A stretch of 64,000 bases of DNA from Aristolochia californica (taxonomy: Eukaryota; Streptophyta; Magnoliopsida; Piperales; Aristolochiaceae): NCBI GenBank assembly GCA_029961685.1, contig JARWKL010000010.1, positions 7,275,931 to 7,339,930 on the forward strand, written 5' to 3'. Under the pieces are notes generated by a model. That model searched no databases. It was not told where the DNA came from and saw only the letters and a program-made list of their open reading frames with translations. Made by a program: the position numbers and the translations under genes. Shown piece after piece: positions 11,591 through 22,862 of this stretch (positions are counted from its first letter, which is position 1; every line of letters starts with the position of its first letter).

Positions 11591-11989
11591 TGTTATGGAC
11601 TCAATAGCTGGCCGAATCATTCAGAGGCACCATGGCTGAGTCATTGAGTTATTCAGTTAATTTTTTTCTTTCAATTTCCTTCTACTTCATTTTTATTTCA
11701 ATTGATGAGTTAGTATGCCATAGGGGCATTATTTTCTTCTCTTGAACTCTTGTTGGCATCAACCCTACTTAAGGGGGAGAAGAAATGAGAAAGGACAAGT
11801 CTTGATTTTAAACAAGGGATTTGGAGTTATCCGCCATGAGCTCTGGGGTGTGCGTTCTCCTCAACGAACCTAAGGATGTGCATTCTCCCCAATGAACCTA
11901 GGGTTTCAAGTTCCCCTTCGAGCTTGGTTTTCTCCTCCTCCTCCTCTTTCTTCCCTACGAATCGTTGTGTGAGATCCGGGATCGTAACA
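11591..11989 (+). mobile_element. Gypsy 3' LTR (family D-like)
   Basis: 399 bp, starting TGTTATGGACTCAATAGCTG and ending GATCCGGGATCGTAACA. It is preceded by the gypsy 3' signature GAGCTTGAGGACAAGCTC and a purine tract. Its last bases nearly match the D LTR ends at 32103-32119 and, on the - strand, at 63715-63731. No 5' LTR was found upstream, so the element is truncated or rearranged. It directly abuts copia H coding sequence at 11990, which it interrupts or truncates. Confidence 0.8.
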
Positions 11990-13485
11990 TAGGATGCATT
12001 AGCTGATCCAAAATGGAGAAAGCCGATGAACGAAGAGATGGAGGCTCTACAAAAAAAATGCCACTTGGAAACTTGTTCCACAACCTAAAGTAGTGAAGAT
12101 AGTTGGATGTCGATGGGTATTCACGATGAAACTCAAACCGGATGGAAGCATTGAAAGATATAAAGCTTGACTAGTTGCGAAGGGATATACCCAAAGGTAT
12201 GGGGTAAACTACCAGGATACTTTTGCACCAATTGCTAAGATCAATACAAATCACATTCTTATATATATAGTAGCAAATCGAGATTGGCCTCTACAACAAT
12301 TTGATGCTAAAAATGTCTTTCTCAATGGAGACTTAGAAGAAGAAGTCTTCATGGAGCTACCACCCAGAGTTAAAAGTAGTTCTTTGTGTCAAGGTGAAGT
12401 CTGTAAATTGAAGAAGTCAATGTACAGGCTGAAACAGTCACCTAGAGCGTGGTTTGGGAGATTCTCGGCTACAATGGAGTTTGGCTATAAGCAAAGTAAC
12501 TCAGATCATACTTTGTTTATAAAACACAAAGAAGGTAAAGTAATAGATTTAATTGTGTATGTTCATGATATGGTCTTGACAAGAGATGACCCAGGTAAAA
12601 TGCAAGCTTTAAAGGAGTATTTAGTCACGGAATTCAAAATGAAGGATCTCGGACAGGTTAAATATTTTCTTGGAATTGAGGTAGCAAGATTGAAACATGG
12701 AGTCTCCCTTTCATAGCAAAAATATGTGTTAGATCTTCTAGCCGAAACTGGAATACTTGATTGTAAACCAGTAGAGATCCCTATAGAAATGAATCATAAG
12801 CTTGGAATTCTCCTAGATCAAACCCCAGTAGACAAGGGGCGTTATCAGTGGTTGGTTAGAAGATTAATCTACCTATCACACACAAGGCTAGATGTAGCAT
12901 ATGCGGTGAGCGTTGTGAGTCAATTCATACATGCACCAAGCGAAGAACATATGGAAACGGTCTATCGGATCTTAAGATACTTAAAAAGTGCTACAGGAAA
13001 AATGTTTGTTATTCGCAAAAAAAAAGGGTATCTCTAACATTGAAGGATACACAGATTCTGATTGGGTAGGTGATCAGACAACCAGAAGATCCATGTCTGG
13101 TTACTTTACTTTTCTGGAAGGTAATTTTGTCACGTGGAAAAGCAAAAAATAGAAATTAGTATCAATATCAAGTGTTGAAGCTGAATTTTGAGGCATAGAA
13201 CATGGTGTATGTGAATTTTTATGGATAAGAAATATACTGAGGGACTTAGGGATTGAATATGCTAAACCTATGAATCTCCACTACAACCATCGAAATTGCA
13301 AGAAATCCTATTCAACATGACACTAAACATGTTGAAGTTGATCGTCATTTCATTAAGGAAACCCTCGATGCAAAGATTATAAAATATCCTTTTATTCCAT
13401 TTGAGAGTCAATTGGCTGATATGCTCATGAAGGGAGTATTAGGGAAGGTGTTTCATGGTATAATTGACAAGTTGGTCATGATCGA
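11990..13485 (+). pseudogene. Copia element H: reverse transcriptase and RNase H, broken
   Basis: The sequence opens inside reverse transcriptase (PMNEEMEALQ, GCRWVFTMKLKPDGSIERYK) and runs through LQQFDAKNVFLNGDLEEEV and LKKSMYRLKQSPRAW to the active-site region, where YVDD has become YVHD. RNase H follows (TDSDWVGDQTTRRSMSGY, VEAEF, KHVEVDRHFIKE). There are several stops (after ERYKA, before QKYVLDL, after TWKSKK). The last codons are cut by A2 at 13485 and resume at 16208, ending at a stop before a GAGGGGGAG tract. Gag, protease, integrase and the 5' LTR are absent, replaced by the gypsy tail. Confidence 0.88.
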
Positions 13486-16202
13486 TGTTGAATTTATGGA
13501 AAATAAAAATACTTCATTGACTTCATTAACTTCTTATAATCAGAATACAGGAACCTCTATTTATAATAGAGGAAGGTAGTAGAGTCCAATTACAATAAAA
13601 CTACCTTTGTCCCAATTACACACAAACTCTAACACTTAAAGATAAGTCCTAGCATAATTAAATATCTCAATATAGATAAAAGACAAACATAACTCAAACT
13701 AGAACTCTTCTAGGATGTGACCATAAGATAAAGATGCCTTTGTGCGTCCTTCTTGATCTTCCAACTTATGTAATAAAGATGCCAACTCGTGGTAATCATG
13801 GTGGGTCCTACTTCTTGTGTGCTTTGGTCCATCTTGTGGGCCTTTCTTGGTGGCGTGACCCATCTTATAATAATCTTAGATATGTGGGTCTTCCCTGGTC
13901 GTGTGGGCTCTGACCTATCTTCCAGCACTCCCCCTCAAGCTGGGGGTGAGAGAACAACATGAACTCCTAGCTTGCTGCAAATGATGTATAGAATCTTTTT
14001 GTATAAAATGGCACATCTTCCAATATGCCTTCACCTTCCAACACTCCCCCTCATGCTATTCTGTCATTCCATGAGGCCATGCTGGCATAATATAAGTGAG
14101 AGTAAAAATTACTCCTAGCCAGTAAGACATTGCTCCATACTCTTCTTTAGGTAGTGTCTCTATCGGCATTTCTCTGAAGTGTCCACCATCGTGCCCCTCT
14201 ACAGGACTACGTCTCTCAAGTGGTAGGAGTAATAAAAGCCATTACGGGGGGTTAGTGGGTTTATTTATAATGGTGTCCCAATCCGGACACCGACTCTCAT
14301 GGTATCCCAACTGTGATATTTTTAGAGTTAAATTTATCATGGTGTCCCAATCTGGGCACCGAATCTCATGGTGTCCCAACCATGATATTTTTTAGAGTAA
14401 AATAAATTATGGTATGAGAAAGGGTACTGAGGCCACCTCTTCTTCAATAATAATGTCTCATCCAGAGAGACATAATAACAGTAGCTGTAATGTAACACAA
14501 CCATCTTCTAATACATATAACACAAACCAAAATAATAAACCATGTAGAAGGACCCATGAAATAATCATGATCCAATATAAATATTTTTTCTTAGATGCAT
14601 AAGTTTCATCTTTTGTGCTGCCCCTTTCTTGAATATTTTGGTCACATAAACTTATCCACAACATATGGAATAAAATACCTGTTTCTCGTACTTCTTCTAC
14701 TTCTCCCCCTCAATCTGGGATGTAATGACAACGATCCCAGCTTGAACCAAATATCATAGATGTAACAATAAGCCCAAATAAAAAAATGTAGTAATAATCC
14801 CTTAAACCATGGAGAAGTGAGATATTTTCCTGATATAGCAACTCAAACAGTGACGCAAAATAATCGGCTTAAATTCGGATTTTTCAGTACAACAGAATAC
14901 CAACAAGACCTTTGATTCTTCCAACGTGAATATATCTTTAAATATAGATCAGATTGTTATGAAATTTTATCCTTCTGAAACTAGAGTTTAATAAATTTCA
15001 TCCAAGTATAACTTAACTTCATAAAATATAATTATCAGATGATAAATAATCTGATAGATTTCAGTCCTTTCATTTGGTTGAACTAAGTACTGTTTCTTCT
15101 TTTTTTTCTGCATGACCATTGAATCTCAATATCTCCTTATAAAAAACTCATACCAAGAATTAATTGAATAGGTAAGAAAATAGACTTACATATATTTATT
15201 TTGATGTATAATTCTCCATATAAAGTCTCTTTCTTGATAGCATAAAATACCTCAAAATTTGAAGCTTTTCTGGTCAAACCTCTTTTGTAATCTGACATTT
15301 GCTGCTTCAAATATCGATTTCTCTTTGTAGACAACTCAAATAAAAAATTGGTTGTATAGGTAAAAGAATAGACTTACAGATATTTGTTTTGATATATATT
15401 TCTCCATATAAAGTCTAGTTCTTGAGAGCATAAAATACCTCAAAAGCTTAAGCTTTCTGTTGCAGCTCGAACCTCTTTTGTAATCTAACCTTCGATCATT
15501 AAAATATTGATATCTCTCTGAATATAACTCCGATTGGAACAAATCATTTTAATTTGGAAAGTAGAATCAAATATATTTCAAGAAATATATAATTTTCAAT
15601 ATGAAAATCATATTATAGAGATGAGAGCGCAAATAAAACTACTAGTGTAGGGACTGAAAAAAAAATAACTATGAACCTAGACTTAGGGTTAAGGGTTTAG
15701 TGAAAAGGATTTCATTATCTCTGTGGGTTGACCAAGTCAACTCACAGAACCTGCTTTGATACCATGTTGAATTTATAGAAAAGAAAAATACTTCATTGAA
15801 TTCATTAACTTCTTATCATCAGAGTACATGAACCTCTATTTATAATAGAGGAAGGTAATAGAGTCCAATTACAATAAAACTACCTTTGTCCCAATTAAAC
15901 TCAAACTCTAACAATTAAAGATAAGTCCTAGTATAATTAAATAACTCAATATAGATAAAAGAAAAACATAACTCAAACTGGAACTCTTCTAGGACGTGAC
16001 CATAAGATAAAGATGCCTTTGTGAGTCCTTGATCTTCCAACTTACACGATAAGGATGCCAACTCATGGTAATCATGGTGGGTCCTACTTCTTGATTGCTT
16101 GGGCCCATCTTGTGGGCTTTCCTTGGTCATGTGGCCCATTTTATAATAATCTTAGATATGTGGGACTTCCTTGGTTGCGTGGGCTTGGGCCTACTTCCAA
16201 CC
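13486..16202 (-). mobile_element. Family A LTR element, copy A2, complete
   Basis: The 3' LTR is 13486-13927 and the 5' LTR is 15765-16202. The target duplication is ATCGA at 13481-13485 and 16203-16207, so it is one insertion into copia H. The PBS complement (CTTTGATACCA, initiator-Met type) lies just left of 15765, and the polypurine complement CTCCCCCTCAAGC lies just right of 13927. The 1.8-kb interior has no gag or pol frame. It holds a degraded copia pol C-terminus next to the tract, 62-bp TCATGGTGTCCCAA repeats near 14270-14400 and two to three copies of a roughly 188-bp repeat at 15120-15680. It is a non-autonomous element. Confidence 0.88.
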
Positions 16203-16233
16203 ATCGACATCTATGCACCAATTTGAGGGGGAG

Positions 16234-16660
16234 TGTTGCAATGAGCTACAAATACCATAATTTTAGCATCTAAATGATTTTTTCCCTAATTTTACAATTT
16301 GATTTGGATCTATCTTTAGGGTGTCATTGTATCATTAAATACCTTCGTTTGAGAGAAGAATACATATATGAAAATTATTCTTTGAAACCTCTGTTTTACA
16401 GAAGTCAGGCCTCTGGACGGAAGTAGAGGACGTGATTCTCATAGGATTGTCGGATTGGAATGGCGAACGGGAGAATGGGTTCTCTGTCTAGCCGGTGAAA
16501 GAGAAACGATAGAATGAAAGAGTGTATTGAGTGAAAATAAAACCTGACCGTTGATCAAGAAAATGCAATGATCGAATGCTTGAAATTGAATTTTTGTATT
16601 TTTTGCACCAAACTGTTCTTACTTGATTATCCCTCTATATATTTAAAATTATAGCATGGG
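16234..16660 (+). mobile_element. Copia H 3' LTR (start; interrupted by a solo LTR)
   Basis: It begins TGTTGCAATGAGC immediately after a GAGGGGGAG tract that follows the copia H stop. It is interrupted at 16661 by a solo C' LTR and resumes at 17095. Its 3' end is not certain, because the 5' LTR is missing from the window; an end at or before about 17143 is possible. 17144-17354 shows no gene. Confidence 0.6.
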
Positions 16661-17089
16661 TGTTAAAAGATAGGGCCCAAGCCCACATGACCAAGGAAGG
16701 CCTACATATCCAAGTATGTAGGAAGATGGGCCCAAGCCCATAAAACCAAGGAAGACCCACATATCCAAGGGTGTTAGAAGATGGGCTCAAGGCCCATAGA
16801 TCAAGGAAAAGGCCCATAGGCCCACATACAATGATGGCAGGATGGTAAATAAAGGGTCATTTCATAAAGATGACACTAATGTAATTAGGTTAAATTTCCA
16901 GGGTTAAAATTATAAACCCTAAACCTAGGTTCAGGGCTAAATACAATAGTTTCATTAATCTATAAATTGAGCCATAGGGGAAGGGTTAGGACATCAAGTC
17001 CATAACCTCTTCTTCCTCCAGTTTTCTCCCAATGGGTGTCTCTCCCTTTTTCTCCATGAGCTAAATCCATGGAGTCCTGAGAATCAACA
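16661..17089 (+). mobile_element. Solo LTR of family C'
   Basis: 429 bp from TGTTAAAAGATAGGGCCC to GAGAATCAACA, matching the C' 5' LTR at 25837-26255 along its length. The flanks are ATGGG at 16656-16660 and 17090-17094, a perfect 5-bp duplication. No internal sequence adjoins it, so it is the product of LTR-LTR recombination. Confidence 0.88.
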
Positions 17090-17354
17090 ATGGGAATTGA
17101 GGCTCATGATTCCTCTAAGTAACCATACTTTGATGATAACAAACTAAGACATTTAACTATGGTATATAAATGAATTTTTTTATAGAAATCAATGGCATAA
17201 AAGTTATTTTTGAAAGAGGTGTCAACCCTTTAGTAGTGGAGTTGAGTCCACCTGCTACAAACAACAAAAAATGGAGATGAATCCAACTTATAGTATGTTT
17301 TAAATTAAAAAGTGAAGTCAACCCCAGTACCAAAGCTACAAAAAGAGTCAAGCT

Positions 17355-20300
17355 TGTTAAAACAGGACTCCATGATGTATAATTAAAGTAGAAGAGGATT
17401 GAGGGATGAGAAGAAGAAGGAGAGTTATAGAGAGAAGGTTTAGGAGGAGAAGAAGAAGAGTGATGAATTTGGAGAAGGAGAAAGAAGCTAGAGAATTAGG
17501 ATTGTGGAATTTTCTAACCCCCCCCCCCCCCCCCCCCCCCCCTAAAGCTTTATATTGAATTTATGGAAAAGAAAAACACTTCATTGACCTCATTAACTTA
17601 TTATAATTAGAGTACATGAACATCTATTTATAATAGAGGAAGGTAGTAGAGTCCAATTAAAATAAAACTATATTTGTCCCAATTACACCCAAACTCTAAC
17701 ATTTAAAGATAAGTCATGGCATAATTAAATAACTCAATAAAGATAAAAGACAAACATAACTCAAACTAGAACTCTTCTAGGACGTGACCATAAGATAAAG
17801 ATGTCTTTGTGAGTCCTTCTTGATCTTCCAACTTATGTGATAAGGATGCCAGATCGTGGTAATCATGGTGGGTCCTACTTCTTGTGTGCTTGGGTCCATC
17901 TTGTGGACCTTCCTAGATTGTGTGGCCCATCTTATAATACTCTTAGATATGTGGGTCTTCCTTGGTCTGTGGGCTTGGGCCTATATTCCAATACTCCCCC
18001 TCATGCTGGGGGTGAGAGAACAACATGAACTCCCAGCTTGCTGCAAATGATATATAAAATCTTTTTCTGTAAAATGGTACATCTTCCAATATGCCTTCAT
18101 CTTCCAACACTCCCCCTCACACTGTTGCATCCTTCCATGAGGCCTTGTTGGCATAATATAAGTGAGAGTAAAAATCACTCCTAGCCAGTATGACATTGCT
18201 CCATACTCCAGTCCTAATGCTAGATGTAGGGTACACTCCGTCTTCTATAGGTAGTGTGTCTATCGGTATTGCTCTGAAGTGTCCACCACCGTGTCCCTCC
18301 ACAGGACAACGACTCTTAAGTGGCAGGAGTAATAAAAGCCATTATAGGGGGTAGTGGGTTTATTTATAATGGTGTTCCAATCCGGACACTGACTCTCATG
18401 GTATCCCAACCATGATATCCGGGCACCGACTCTCATGGTGTTCTAACTTTGATATTTTTTAGAGTCAAATAAATTATGGTATGAGAAAAGGTATTGAGGC
18501 CACCTATTTTTTAATAATAATGTCTCATCCAAAGAGATATAATAATAATAGTTGTAATGTAACATGACCATCTTCCAATACATATAACATAAACCAAAAT
18601 AATAAACCTTGCAGAAGGGCCTATGAAATAATCATAATCCGATATAAATATTTTTTCTTAGATGCATAAGTTCCATATTTTGTGCTCCCCCTTTCTTAAA
18701 TATTTTGGCCACATAAAACTTATCCACAACATATGGAATAATATTCCTCTTCCTTGTACTTCTTCTACTGCTCCCCCTCAAGCTAGGAGGTAATGACAGT
18801 GATCCCAACTTGAACCAAATATCATAGATGTAGCAATAAGCCCAAATAATAGAGATGTATAAATAAGCATTCAAACCATGGAGAATTGAGATATTTTTCT
18901 GATATAGCAACTCAAATAGTGACACAAAACAAAGGGCATAAATTCGGATTTTTCAATACAATAGAATACCAACATGACCATTGATTCTTCCAATGCGAAT
19001 ATATATATTTAAATATAAATCAGATTGACATGAAAGTTTATCCTTCTGAAAATAGACTTATATAAATTTCATCCAAGTGTAACTTTACTTCATAAAATAT
19101 AATTATTAGAAGATAAATAATCTGATAGAGTTCGGTCTTTGTCATCTGGCCGAACTAAGCATTGTTTCTCCTTTTTTCCTGTATGACCATTGACTGTTCC
19201 AAGATCAATATCTCCTTATAAAAAAATCATACCGAGAATTGGTTGAATAGGTAAGAAAATAGATTTACATATATTTATTTTGATATATATTTCTACATAT
19301 AAAGTCTCTTTATTGATAGCATAAATACCTCAGAAATTGAAGATTTTTGTTGCTGCTCGAACCTCTTTTACAATCTGACATTTGCTGCTTCAAATATCGA
19401 TTTCTCTTTGTAGATAATTCAAATAAAAAATTGGTTGAATAGGTAAAAGAATAGACTTATAGATATTTCTTTTGATATATATTTCTCCATATAAAGTCTA
19501 TTTCTTGAGAGCATAAAATACCTTAGAATCAGAAGCTTTTTGGTGCTTCTCGAACCTCTATTTCAATCTGACCTTCAATCATTCAAACATCGATATCTCT
19601 TTGTAGATAACTCCGATTGGAAAAAAAATTTCATTGGAAATTAGACTCAAATATATTTTCTTTAATATATATTTTAAAATATTAAAATCTCATTATAGAT
19701 GTGAAAAACTCAAAGAAAAATACAAGTTTAGGGACTGAAAAAAAATAACTACAAACCTAGATTTAGGGTTTAGGGTTTAGTGAAAGGGATCTCATTATCT
19801 CTGTGAGTTGACCAAGTCAACTCATAGAACCTTATCTGATCCCATGTTGAATTTATGGAAAATAAAAATGTTTCATTGACCTCATTAACTTATTATAATC
19901 AGAGTACACATGACCCTCTATTTATAATAAAGAAAGCTAGTAGAGTCCAATTACAATAAAACTACCTTTGTCCCATTTACACTCAAACTCTAACACTTAC
20001 AGATAAGTCCTAGCATAATTAAATAACTCAATATGGATAAAAGATAAACATAACTCAAACTAGAACTCTTCTAGGACGTGACCATAAGATAAAAATGCCT
20101 TTGTGAGTCCTTGATCTTCCAACTTATGTGATAAGGATGCCAGCTCATGGTAATCATGGTGGGTCCTACTTCTTGAGTGATTGGGCCCATCTTGTGGGCC
20201 TTCCATGGTTGTCTGGTCTTGGGCCTATCTTCCAACACTTTATTTATAGATGCTAAAAGCACCAATATTACAAATATACCCTTCACCCTAGTAAGAGTAA

Positions 20301-21748
20301 AGAAGGGGCAAAAATTATAAAATAATTACATCAATGACACTCCACTCAAGCTGGGAAGTAATGGTAGTGATCCCAGCTTGAAATAAATAAAATAGATGTT
20401 GTAATGATCTCCTCCATCACGGTGTCCCAAGGATAAGTACGACACAAACTCTCAAAAGGTAGAAATGGGAGATAAAACAAAAGTTGAAACCATGCTCAAA
20501 GGATTTCAAACTAATAATAATCACTAAAGTGGGTAATGCGTGTCATTCACAAGACAACGATAAGAAACCCAAGGGTACCAATAAAAAGTCTCAATGGAAT
20601 TAAAAACACCCATATATAAAAAAGGACCAACCATAACATTGCAACAAAAAAGGTTGGCCAAAGGGGATAAACAAGAGTCAAACAAATGATGGTTGGAGAA
20701 AGGCTGCTGAATAATAAAGGTGTAATGGGGAATCGATAGGAAGATAAGATGAAGATGTTGGAGCAATCATGTGCTTTATTTTCCAAAGTAATTCAAATTC
20801 TTCATCATACGAACCAATGCCGACAAAGGTCAATAAATAATGAACCCAAGGCAAGCAACCGAGAAGTTCTTCCTCAATAATAATGTCTCAATCAAAGAGA
20901 CGCACTAGCGGTTGTGGTAATGAGCCAATGCCCAAATAACACATACCAAATATGCTGTTATATAGTAGCGGATATCCGGTAAATAGTAAAGGTCCTTAAG
21001 AGTAATAAGGATACATGAAATAATATGCAACAAGTCCATCCTTGAATAAGGAAGACGTGCACCAAATAATAAGTTGGAATCGAGTAATAAGCTGCAAATA
21101 AGTTGAACCAAGTGCTACTAATCTTCTTAAAAAGAATAGTTGAACTGAGTGATGCTGGTTCCGAGAGCAGTTGCAAGGTCTTCTAAAAAATAGAGAAGCA
21201 TGAATAAAACAATACTAAATGTTTCTTTCATGATTAAAATATTTTATTTGATAAGTCTCGTTCTTGATGGCATAAAATGGCTCAAAAGTTGAAGTTTTCT
21301 ACTGGTGCATGAAATATTTCTATTGCTTGTAATTTATTGCTTAAGATGTCAGTTTCTCTTTCTAGAAAAATCTTATTTCAAAGATTATTTTTTAGTTGGA
21401 AACTAGACTCAAATATCTTTCCAACAGTATATAAATTTCTATATGAAACATAGGGTAAGAGAGTTAAAACGTCTAATGCAAAATAGGAATTGGAAAAGAA
21501 AGACTTAAGGAATTTTTTTTTTCTTCTTGTTCTCCATCTTCTTCTCCTTTTCCAACTCAGAGCTTTCCCCGCTCGGATACCATGTTAAAATGTAGGATTC
21601 CATAATGTAAATCAAAGTAGAAGAGGATTAAGGGATGGGAAGAAGAAGGAGAAGTGTGGAGAGAAGGTGTAGGAGGAGAAGAAGAAGAGTGACGAATTTG
21701 ATGAAGGAGAAAGAGGCTGGAGAATTAGGATTATGGAATTTTATAACA
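17355..21748 (-). mobile_element. Non-autonomous LTR element G, split by A3
   Basis: Short LTRs lie at about 17355-17518 (3') and 21583-21748 (5', 166 bp, TGTTAAAATGTAGG...TATAACA). The PBS complement CTCGGATACCAT ends at 21582. Where CTCCCCC should follow the 3' LTR there is a run of about 25 C. The interior (17519-17552 and 20243-21582) resembles in reverse the 3' interior of element C at 51400-51970 and has no pol. After 21748 a second partial unit begins (CTCCCCCTAAAGC and on to 21861), as if two G units shared one LTR; A4 cuts it off. No target duplication was identified. Confidence 0.7.
17553..20237 (-). mobile_element. Family A LTR element, copy A3, complete, inside G
   Basis: The LTRs are 17553-17993 and 19845-20237, with target duplication CTTTA at 17548-17552 and 20238-20242. 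The outermost base pair is worn (TATTGAATT instead of TGTTGAATT at the left). The interior is as in A2, including the 188-bp repeats at about 19200-19700, and has no gag or pol. It is inserted into G next to the C-run that replaces the polypurine tract. Confidence 0.87.
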
Positions 21749-21861
21749 CTCCCCCTAAAGCTTTATGTATGGATGCTAAAAGTACCAATATTACAAGTAT
21801 ACCATTCAGCCTAGTAAAAGTGAAGAAGAGACACAAATCATAAACTAATCAAAATAACGAT

Positions 21862-22304
21862 TGTTGAATTATTGGCAAAGAGAAATACTTCATTGACCTC
21901 ATTAACTTATTATAATCAGAGTAAATGAATCTTTATTTATAATAGAGGAAGGCAGTAGAGTCCAATTACAATAAAACTACCTTTGTCCCAATTACACACA
22001 AACTCTAACACTTAAATATAAGTCTTAGCATAATTAAATAACTCAATATTGATAAAAGACAAACATAACTCAAACTAAAACTCTTATAGGACGTGACCAT
22101 AAGATAAAGATGCCTTTGTGAGTCCTTCTTGATCTTCCAACTTATGAGATAAGGATGCCAACTCATGGTAATCATGGTGGGTCCTACTTCTTATGGGCTT
22201 GGGCCCATCTTGTGGACCTTCCTTGGTCGTGTGACCCATCTTATAATAATCTTAGATATGTGGGCCTTCCTTGGTCGTGTGGGCTTGGGCCCTATCTTTC
22301 AACA
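21862..22304 (-). mobile_element. Family A LTR, copy A4, with rearranged remainder to 22830
   Basis: A full LTR (443 bp) is followed by only about 27 bp of A interior. 22332-22761 is unrelated sequence with no recognisable gene. 22762-22830 is the outer 69 bp of another A LTR, ending TCTTCCAACA. The two LTR pieces may be the ends of one A copy whose interior was replaced or deleted. The flanks (ACGAT and ATTAT) do not match. Confidence 0.65.
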
Positions 22305-22862
22305 CTCCCCCTCAAGTTGGGGGTGAGAGAACTGTAAAACAGAGTAAGCTAAACCTAGGAACATCTTAACATCAATCAAGAAGAAAGCCAAAGCTGAAAC
22401 TTATTTCAATACAAACACTAATTTTGTCCCACCTCATCCTCTTAGAAGAGCTTCAATGGCTTCTAGACTTACAGAAGAAGAAACTAAAAAAGAAAACGAA
22501 CAGGGAATAGGTATTACTCTGGATGCCCATTGCTGCTGAAGAATACCTCAATTTATAGGTGATTTGCAGCACTGAATCGAGGAAGACAACTGCAGAAATG
22601 AGAGATAGGAAGCTTCCTATCTCTTCCGACGCCAATGGAGGCCTCTGACCCCTACGACGGTCAGTATAGAGTTTGCCTTTGTTTCCCACTGCTTCCATTA
22701 ATTCCCTTTCACACTTGGTCTTTTAATTTCCGTTCATTTTTTATCTCCCATTCGTGACTAAGGGCATCTTATAATACTCTTAGATATGTGGGCCTCCTTG
22801 TTCGTGTGGGCTTGGCCCTATCTTCCAACAATTATACTCCAATTTGTTCATATCTTCCAACA

